Assembly: GCA_937893635.1 (NCBI GenBank)
Contig: CALBGF010000106.1
Location: forward strand, 1 to 64,000
Source: an uncultured Mollicutes bacterium
GTDB taxonomy: Bacteria; Bacillota_I; Bacilli_A; RFN20; CAG-826
DNA: 64,000 bases
Reading direction: 5' to 3'
The notes under the pieces were generated by a model. The model was given only the letters and a program-made list of their open reading frames with translations. It ran no database searches and was not told where the DNA came from. A program made the position numbers and the translations under genes. Of the stretch, positions 59,131-64,000 are shown in pieces. Numbering within the stretch: the first letter of the stretch is position 1; every line of letters starts with the position of its first letter.

Positions 59131-60981
59131 TTATTCAATAACAAATTTACTAAAATCAATATTATTAAACACAAATTCTTTTCTATAATCTACATTTTCA
59201 CCCATTAACTCTATTAAAGAATCAAGTCCTTCTTTAGAAAATTCAATAGGTTCTAATCTTTGCCACTCTTCACTAAACATTGATTCTTTTAAGTCTTGAT
59301 CAGACATTTGACCTAAACCTTTATATTTTACAATAGTTCCATTAGGATGATTATTAAATTCTTCCTCTGTATAATAATAATAATTTTTATTTTTTGTTGA
59401 TACTTTGTATATAGGCGCGCGCAACCAATATAAATGATTATTTTGTATTAATTCTGGGCATAATACTTGACTCATAGCTAAGATAAGGAGTCCTATATGA
59501 CTTCCATCGAAATCACTATCAGAAGCAATGGCTACTTTACCATAGCGCATTTTTTCAATATTGTTTGATTTGCCATAAATTATTCCCAAAGCTTGTTGAA
59601 ATAATTTTACTTCTTCATTTTGTAAACCTTCTTCAATAGAACAATTTAACAAATTTTTACATTTTCCTCTCAACATTAAGATTCCATATTTATTTGGGTC
59701 CCTTCCTATTGACATAGAACCACCGGCAGATAAACCTTCACAAAGTAAAAGAGTACTGTCTTTTCCTAATTTTCTAGCATCTCTTAACTTATCAACATTA
59801 AGAATTTTTTTCTTTTGATTTTGTTCTTGCTCTTTTGTTGCTTCTAATACTTGTTTTCTTGCGCGCTCTGCTGCTGCTTCCGCGCGAGCTACTTTTTTAA
59901 GCATTTCTACAATTTTATCAAATTCATTCTTATATTTAATACTCATAACTTTTAAAGCATCACTGAAGGCGTTAGAAGCTAATGTTCTTAAATTACTATT
60001 ATTAATTTTAGATTTTGTTTGATTAGCAAAAGAAGGCTGACATACTGAACAATTAATGACATAGAATAAATTACTACGAATACTATCTCCGTCAAATTCA
60101 CTTTTTGACAAAGAATTAAAAGTACGAGTAATAGCAGATTTTGCTCCAGTTATTGGAGAACCGCCTTCTGGACAGCGCAATCCATTAACAAATACATATG
60201 ACTGTTCTTTATTAGCTCCCCATTGAAAAGCAATTTCCAATTTATCTTCACCATCGCTTGTCTCATAAGTAATAATATGCTCATTAAGTGGGACTTTTAC
60301 ATTATCTTTAACAAAATCTATAATGCCATTTTTTGCGCAATAGGTATTTTTTTGATTAGTATTAATATTTTTAATAACAAATTCTACTCCACTATATAAA
60401 TATGAAATATCTCTTATGTCTTGACAAATTTTATTATATGAATAGCCTATTTGTCCATTTTTAAATACTTCTTTATCTGGAATAAATTCTATAAAGGTAC
60501 CATTAGATTGTGTAGTATTTATTTCTTCATAGCTCTTAAGAAAACCCTTTTCAAAAATTACTATTGCGCTTTTTCCATCTCGATAACTCTCTACTTTAAA
60601 AAAGCTTGATGACAGACAGACACACTTGCCACCGATTCCATTCAATCCAGACGCGTTTTTATAAACATTATTATCAAATTTTCCACCCGTATGAGATTTA
60701 GAATAAATTGAAATCAATACGTTTTCGCCATCTTCTCTTATTCCAAACGGTACTCCTCTACCATAATCTCTAATACTAATTTTATTTAATTTTTCATCTA
60801 AACTAATTTCTATCTTTTTTCCATAGCCAGCCGTAGCTTCATCGGTAGAATTATTTATAATTTCTTTTAAAGCTTGATAAGTTCCTTCATTGTCATCTGA
60901 ACCAAGATACATTTGGATTCTAGTTCTAACACCAGTACGGAAATCAAGACTTTTAATATCATTTATACCATAATTATTCAT
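59131..60981 (-). CDS. parE: DNA gyrase/topoisomerase IV subunit B-like (616 aa)
   Basis: ATPase subunit of the type IIA topoisomerase. GHKL ATPase motifs EIINNSTDEA, RDYGRGVPFG and LNGIGGKCVCLSS; TOPRIM acids in LLCEGLSAGGS and SDSDFDGSHIG. Length 616 is that of gyrB/parE. The start at 60981 is chosen because AAAAAGGAGAAAAGA precedes MNNYG; the 27 extra upstream codons lie over the promoter. Having both subunits lets the phage manage supercoiling and decatenate its own DNA. Confidence 0.9.
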   Translation of the reverse strand: MNNYGINDIKSLDFRTGVRTRIQMYLGSDDNEGTYQALKEIINNSTDEATAGYGKKIEISLDEKLNKISIRDYGRGVPFGIREDGENVLISIYSKSHTGGKFDNNVYKNASGLNGIGGKCVCLSSSFFKVESYRDGKSAIVIFEKGFLKSYEEINTTQSNGTFIEFIPDKEVFKNGQIGYSYNKICQDIRDISYLYSGVEFVIKNINTNQKNTYCAKNGIIDFVKDNVKVPLNEHIITYETSDGEDKLEIAFQWGANKEQSYVFVNGLRCPEGGSPITGAKSAITRTFNSLSKSEFDGDSIRSNLFYVINCSVCQPSFANQTKSKINNSNLRTLASNAFSDALKVMSIKYKNEFDKIVEMLKKVARAEAAAERARKQVLEATKEQEQNQKKKILNVDKLRDARKLGKDSTLLLCEGLSAGGSMSIGRDPNKYGILMLRGKCKNLLNCSIEEGLQNEEVKLFQQALGIIYGKSNNIEKMRYGKVAIASDSDFDGSHIGLLILAMSQVLCPELIQNNHLYWLRAPIYKVSTKNKNYYYYTEEEFNNHPNGTIVKYKGLGQMSDQDLKESMFSEEWQRLEPIEFSKEGLDSLIELMGENVDYRKEFVFNNIDFSKFVIE

Positions 60982-61009
60982 TCTTTTCTCCTTTTTAGAA
61001 TATAAATAT

Positions 61010-61038
61010 ATTATATAATTAAAATCAAAAAAAATCAA
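61010..61038 (-). promoter_or_regulatory. Right-arm promoter of the topoisomerase operon
   Basis: Minus strand TTGATT, 17 bp, TATAAT. Confidence 0.8.
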
Positions 61039-61069
61039 ATTTTTCAAAAAAAAGTATTCCAAATATTAA

Positions 61070-61089
61070 AATTTTACTTATTATATGAT
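61070..61089 (+). promoter_or_regulatory. Candidate late-type promoter
   Basis: AATTTTACTTAT (61070) as at 29626, followed by the -10-like TATGAT (61084-61089); no -35 match. Confidence 0.4.
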
Positions 61090-61115
61090 AAAACTAAAAA
61101 GGAGGAAAAAAAAAG

Positions 61116-62345
61116 ATGACGAATCTTAGTGATATTAAAAATTATATAGAAGAAACACCAGAAAATACTAATTCAGTTATTCTTTTACAAATGGTACAAG
61201 ATTATAACACTTCATCAATTAAAGGTTTATTAAAAGAAGTAAATGTTGTTCCAGAGGTTGTAGCAAAAGGCTACTATTTTATAGATGCTACTGGTGTATT
61301 AAGAAAAGGTACTGCTATTATTGGATCTGGCGATAGTGGCGGAACAGAAACACCAGATGAGTTTGCTCTTGAATATGGAAAAAAATATTTTACTGATTTA
61401 ACAGTTAACCCAACCCAAACAGATTTAGAGAATTATTTTAAAGATAATAAAAATTATCATTTTTCTTCGCAATCTGGTGAAGCACTTGTTAATACTGGTA
61501 TGACCAAAACTATTCCAAGTCTTTCTTATGTATGTAATGGTTATAAACTTGAAGATTATAATTCTACTAAAGAAACCTATATTTTATTCCAATATATACT
61601 TTATGATTCAACTGATAAGCAAAATGTGATTAATTTTCTAAAATCTAATTTAACTGGTGAATATTTAAAATCAATTAATTATTATACAATTCAAGACAAT
61701 TATACTTATATAGAATCTATTAATGGAAGTCAAGAATCTATAACTGCTTATACTGAAGGTAAATCATTTGTTTCTTATGATAGAAAAGATGGATTATATA
61801 TTAAAAATAATACTACTAATGAAGTTACGCAAATTTATTCAAAAGGCAGAAGCTGGAATATACACGATCGTTGGCTTAAAACTAATAATAAAGCTATTGC
61901 AACAAGTACTAATAATGGAGTTATTGTTGTTGACTCAACAAATGACAGTGTAACAGTTTTAGCCGATAGTGATACTTGGAACGATTTTAGTAGTAGTGAT
62001 ACTGATAATATGCTTTATGTTAAAAATGCTGATAATACAAAACAAATCTCATATAATCTTGAAACTGGCGAATCTTCAATTACAGATGTTGAACAACAAC
62101 CTACTGTAAAATTATCTAAATTTAATGTAGATGGCACTAGTTATGAATTTGAAGAAGGAAGTATCTTTAAAGATTGGGTTCATTCAAAATACAACACTAT
62201 TGGTTTAGTACAAGGAGAACAAAATCTCGTTCAAAACAGTGATAAAACTAAAGTCTTATCTCTTGACGAGAAAAATATAACCATTAATGATACAGTACTT
62301 TCTGGAAAAGATTATATATTAATAAATATAACAGTTGAAAAATAA
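61116..62345 (+). CDS. Isolated late-type beta-rich protein, possible virion or adhesin protein (409 aa)
   Basis: No family recognised. A helical N-terminus (DIKNYIEETPENTNSVILLQ), a Gly/Ser linker (IGSGDSGGTETPDE) and a long beta-rich C-terminal body with alternating strands and Asn/Asp/Ser/Thr-rich loops (GVIVVDSTNDSVTVLADSDT, ISYNLETGESSIT) suggest a surface protein of the virion or a binding protein. There is no signal peptide. It is the only plus-strand gene among minus-strand genes here and is flanked by a terminator. Strong AAAGGAGGAAAAAAAAAG before ATG. Confidence 0.6.
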   Translation: MTNLSDIKNYIEETPENTNSVILLQMVQDYNTSSIKGLLKEVNVVPEVVAKGYYFIDATGVLRKGTAIIGSGDSGGTETPDEFALEYGKKYFTDLTVNPTQTDLENYFKDNKNYHFSSQSGEALVNTGMTKTIPSLSYVCNGYKLEDYNSTKETYILFQYILYDSTDKQNVINFLKSNLTGEYLKSINYYTIQDNYTYIESINGSQESITAYTEGKSFVSYDRKDGLYIKNNTTNEVTQIYSKGRSWNIHDRWLKTNNKAIATSTNNGVIVVDSTNDSVTVLADSDTWNDFSSSDTDNMLYVKNADNTKQISYNLETGESSITDVEQQPTVKLSKFNVDGTSYEFEEGSIFKDWVHSKYNTIGLVQGEQNLVQNSDKTKVLSLDEKNITINDTVLSGKDYILINITVEK

Positions 62346-62376
62346 AAAAAATAGAGAGTTGACTCTCTATTTTTTT
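62345..62376. terminator. Bidirectional terminator
   Basis: AAAAATAGAGAGT/ACTCTCTATTTTT stem with T-runs on both sides, between convergent genes. Confidence 0.85.
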
Positions 62377-62381
62377 CTTGT

Positions 62382-63440
62382 CTAATTTTCCCAATTAGAA
62401 ATCATCTTTTGTCTTTTAACTTTATTAGGCACTTTGGTCCAAATTAGTTTTTCTTTAGCTCTGGTAGCAGCAACATAACTAATACAAATTTCTTCTAAAT
62501 CATAAAATTTACACCCAACAACAATAACATTTTTAGATTCAAGGCCCTTTGCAGAATGAATTGTCAATAATTTTACTTTATCTTCTTTTAAAACTTGATA
62601 TAATTCAGCATTGTTTAATTCGCTTCTTTTAAAAGTAACGTAAGGAATATTCATGATTTTGAACGAGCGCGCAAGCTGTTCAAGTTGCTCATTAGAACGA
62701 GTTAGCACAAACCAATCTTTATAATCTGTATGCTTTAAAAATCCTTTAGCTATTGAAACTGGATTATATTCTATTTCTTGTACTTCTCCCTTTTCTTTAG
62801 TCATTACTATTGAATAATCAGAATAATCGGGTCCAGCCAAACGAATAATACTTTTAGCGAAATCTGAAATTTCTTCTCCATTTCTATAATTTTGATTAAG
62901 ATAATATAAAGTAACATCTTCTTGTTTGGCAAGATTAATAAGATAATCTGGGTTAGCGCCATTCCAACGATAGATAGACTGTCTATGATCAGCGAAAATC
63001 ATCCAATTTTTGGGTTTAATTAAATCAAAAATGAATTCAAATTGAGCATTATTTGAATCTTGCCCCTCGTCAAGTAACAAGTATTTAACTGGTTTAATAC
63101 AATTTGGATTTTGTTTTACTAATGCAAATAAACCTTCATAATCTTCTACTTCAATAACAGAACTTGTTTGAATATTACTACTTAATAATAAATAATTCGC
63201 ATAAGCGTGAATCGTCGAGATATTAACATTAGTGTTTTTTCCCAATCTTTCTCTCATTTCGCCCGCGGCCGCATTGGTAAAAGTAATAACTACTATATCA
63301 GAAGAATTTTCTCCTTGAGAAAGTAGATATTGAACTCTGCCTACCAAAGTTCTTGTTTTTCCAGTTGCTGGACAACTATTAACAATAACTTTGGGTTTAT
63401 CTGTCTTGATTATTTCCCATTGTTTTTCATTAAATTCCAT
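62382..63440 (-). CDS. UvrD/PcrA-like superfamily 1 helicase, short form (352 aa)
   Basis: DNA helicase. Walker A SCPATGKTRT (22-31), Walker B/motif II LLLDEGQDSN (121-130), motif III-like DHRQSIYRWNGANPD, motif IV-V NQNYRNGEEISDFA and LLTIHSAKGLESKNVIVVGC, motif VI YVAATRAKEKL. It is about half the length of UvrD because the large 1B/2B insertions are missing. The start at 63440 has AAAGGTTGGGTTAAT; it overlaps the preceding stop. Possible roles are fork restart or recombination. Confidence 0.88.
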   Translation of the reverse strand: MEFNEKQWEIIKTDKPKVIVNSCPATGKTRTLVGRVQYLLSQGENSSDIVVITFTNAAAGEMRERLGKNTNVNISTIHAYANYLLLSSNIQTSSVIEVEDYEGLFALVKQNPNCIKPVKYLLLDEGQDSNNAQFEFIFDLIKPKNWMIFADHRQSIYRWNGANPDYLINLAKQEDVTLYYLNQNYRNGEEISDFAKSIIRLAGPDYSDYSIVMTKEKGEVQEIEYNPVSIAKGFLKHTDYKDWFVLTRSNEQLEQLARSFKIMNIPYVTFKRSELNNAELYQVLKEDKVKLLTIHSAKGLESKNVIVVGCKFYDLEEICISYVAATRAKEKLIWTKVPNKVKRQKMISNWEN

Positions 63441-63441
63441 A

Positions 63442-64000
63442 TTAACCCAACCTTTGATTATATCCATAATTTTTTGTATCATATAAATCTATATAATATT
63501 TTTCTCTTTCTGAAAGTTGGTCTTTTGTGACCTTTTCTAAAATTTCCCAACTAAAATTTTGTATGCCATATTTTTTAAGCGCCCTTTGAAATTGTGAATC
63601 AGCAATACCCTCTAAACCGCAAGCACCTTTAATATGATTTACCCATCTATCGGCAATATTTACACTTTTACCAATATAGATTTCTTTTGTAGTTAAATTA
63701 GTAACTTTATAGATACCACTTATATCTTGACCTTTTAAAATTCGTTTTTCCATTTCTTTAACGTATTTAGAAACATAATTATCATATATTAATTTATTTA
63801 ATAATTCAAATTTATTTAATTTATTTTTAATTTCTTTTAAAATTTGAATATCTGATAAATCTTCTTTTTTTAAACAAATTCGATAAAAGTCTTGATTTTC
63901 TTCTATCATTTTTCTTTGACGAATTTCCTCGTTAATGGCATTTTGTTTATTTTTAAAATCGTTTAAAACATCTTCGCATTGTTTAATTTCATTTTTATAA
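63442..64000 (-). CDS. GIY-YIG endonuclease with coiled-coil N-terminus, cut by the window end
   Basis: The reading frame continues without a stop to the right edge, so the true start is outside the window and the visible part is partial. Coiled-coil stretch NEIKQCEDVLNDFKNKQNAI, then DISGIYKVTNLTTKEIYIGK with the GIY-YIG motif, Arg in DRWVNH and Glu in LSEREKYYIDLYD. Proteins with this layout occur in phages as free-standing (homing-like) nucleases and in defence systems. The stop overlaps the helicase start, so they are co-expressed. Confidence 0.82.
   Translation of the reverse strand, partial: YKNEIKQCEDVLNDFKNKQNAINEEIRQRKMIEENQDFYRICLKKEDLSDIQILKEIKNKLNKFELLNKLIYDNYVSKYVKEMEKRILKGQDISGIYKVTNLTTKEIYIGKSVNIADRWVNHIKGACGLEGIADSQFQRALKKYGIQNFSWEILEKVTKDQLSEREKYYIDLYDTKNYGYNQRLG

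Overview
The window is part of a double-stranded DNA phage genome of siphovirus type. The base composition is very AT-rich. Ribosome-binding sites are strong AAGGAGG type, genes overlap as in phages (ATGA, TAATG), and TGA is used as a normal stop, so the genetic code is standard. Anaerobic ribonucleotide reductase (NrdD/NrdG), Firmicutes-style head-tail gene order and Firmicutes-like promoters point to an anaerobic low-GC Firmicutes host, probably from the gut. This host call is inference. No integrase, repressor, holin or endolysin is visible, so the lysis genes and any lysogeny genes lie outside the window or are unrecognised.

Layout. (1) 1-1,660: a 20-bp tandem repeat at the extreme left, one plus-strand winged-helix gene followed by a remarkable run of structured non-coding sequence (613-1,072), and a small charged minus-strand gene. 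(2) About 1,680-1,860: a GC-rich, palindrome-rich non-coding patch. (3) About 1,860-10,400: an 'early island' of small minus-strand genes. Nearly every unit has the same parts: a terminator hairpin that often overlaps the stop codon, a cluster of AGACGGGAAT repeats, an AT-rich upstream element, and a near-consensus TTGACA-17-TATAAT promoter. The island holds a DEDDh exonuclease, a PcfJ-like protein, two winged-helix paralogues, small acidic proteins, a tiny membrane protein, at least one ORF-less transcription unit (8,069-8,240) and a tRNA-like acceptor/T-arm element with encoded CCA in a leader (7,910-7,963). (4) 10,583-36,003, plus strand: the late module, with a HTH/zinc protein, terminase, portal, protease-scaffold, decoration and major capsid proteins, connectors, tail tube, a 1,711-residue tape measure and a 2,096-residue tail tip/fibre protein with an S74 chaperone. 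(5) 36,020-60,981, minus strand: replication and nucleotide metabolism, with topoisomerase GyrB/ParE-like and GyrA/ParC-like subunits, a winged-helix regulator, a probable ssDNA-binding protein, a Sak4-like ATPase, zinc protein, DnaB helicase, primase, RecJ-like nuclease, DnaE-type polymerase, a radical-SAM-like protein without its cluster cysteines, NrdD, NrdG, deoxyribosyltransferase-like protein, lipase-like hydrolase, uracil/xanthine permease, dUTPase, RuvC-like resolvase and small proteins. (6) 61,116-64,000: an isolated plus-strand beta-rich protein, then a UvrD-like helicase and a GIY-YIG nuclease running off the window.

How it fits together. The right arm encodes an almost complete replisome plus a nucleotide supply line (uracil import, base exchange, anaerobic reduction of ribonucleotides, dUTP removal). 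The late module builds a long-tailed virion. The left arm looks like host-takeover genes, each under its own strong promoter. The island differs from the rest of the phage in promoter style, in its private repeat family and in having no GCGC tetranucleotide, which is abundant on both sides of it. It also carries second copies of two gene families found just outside its left edge, so it may have a separate origin.
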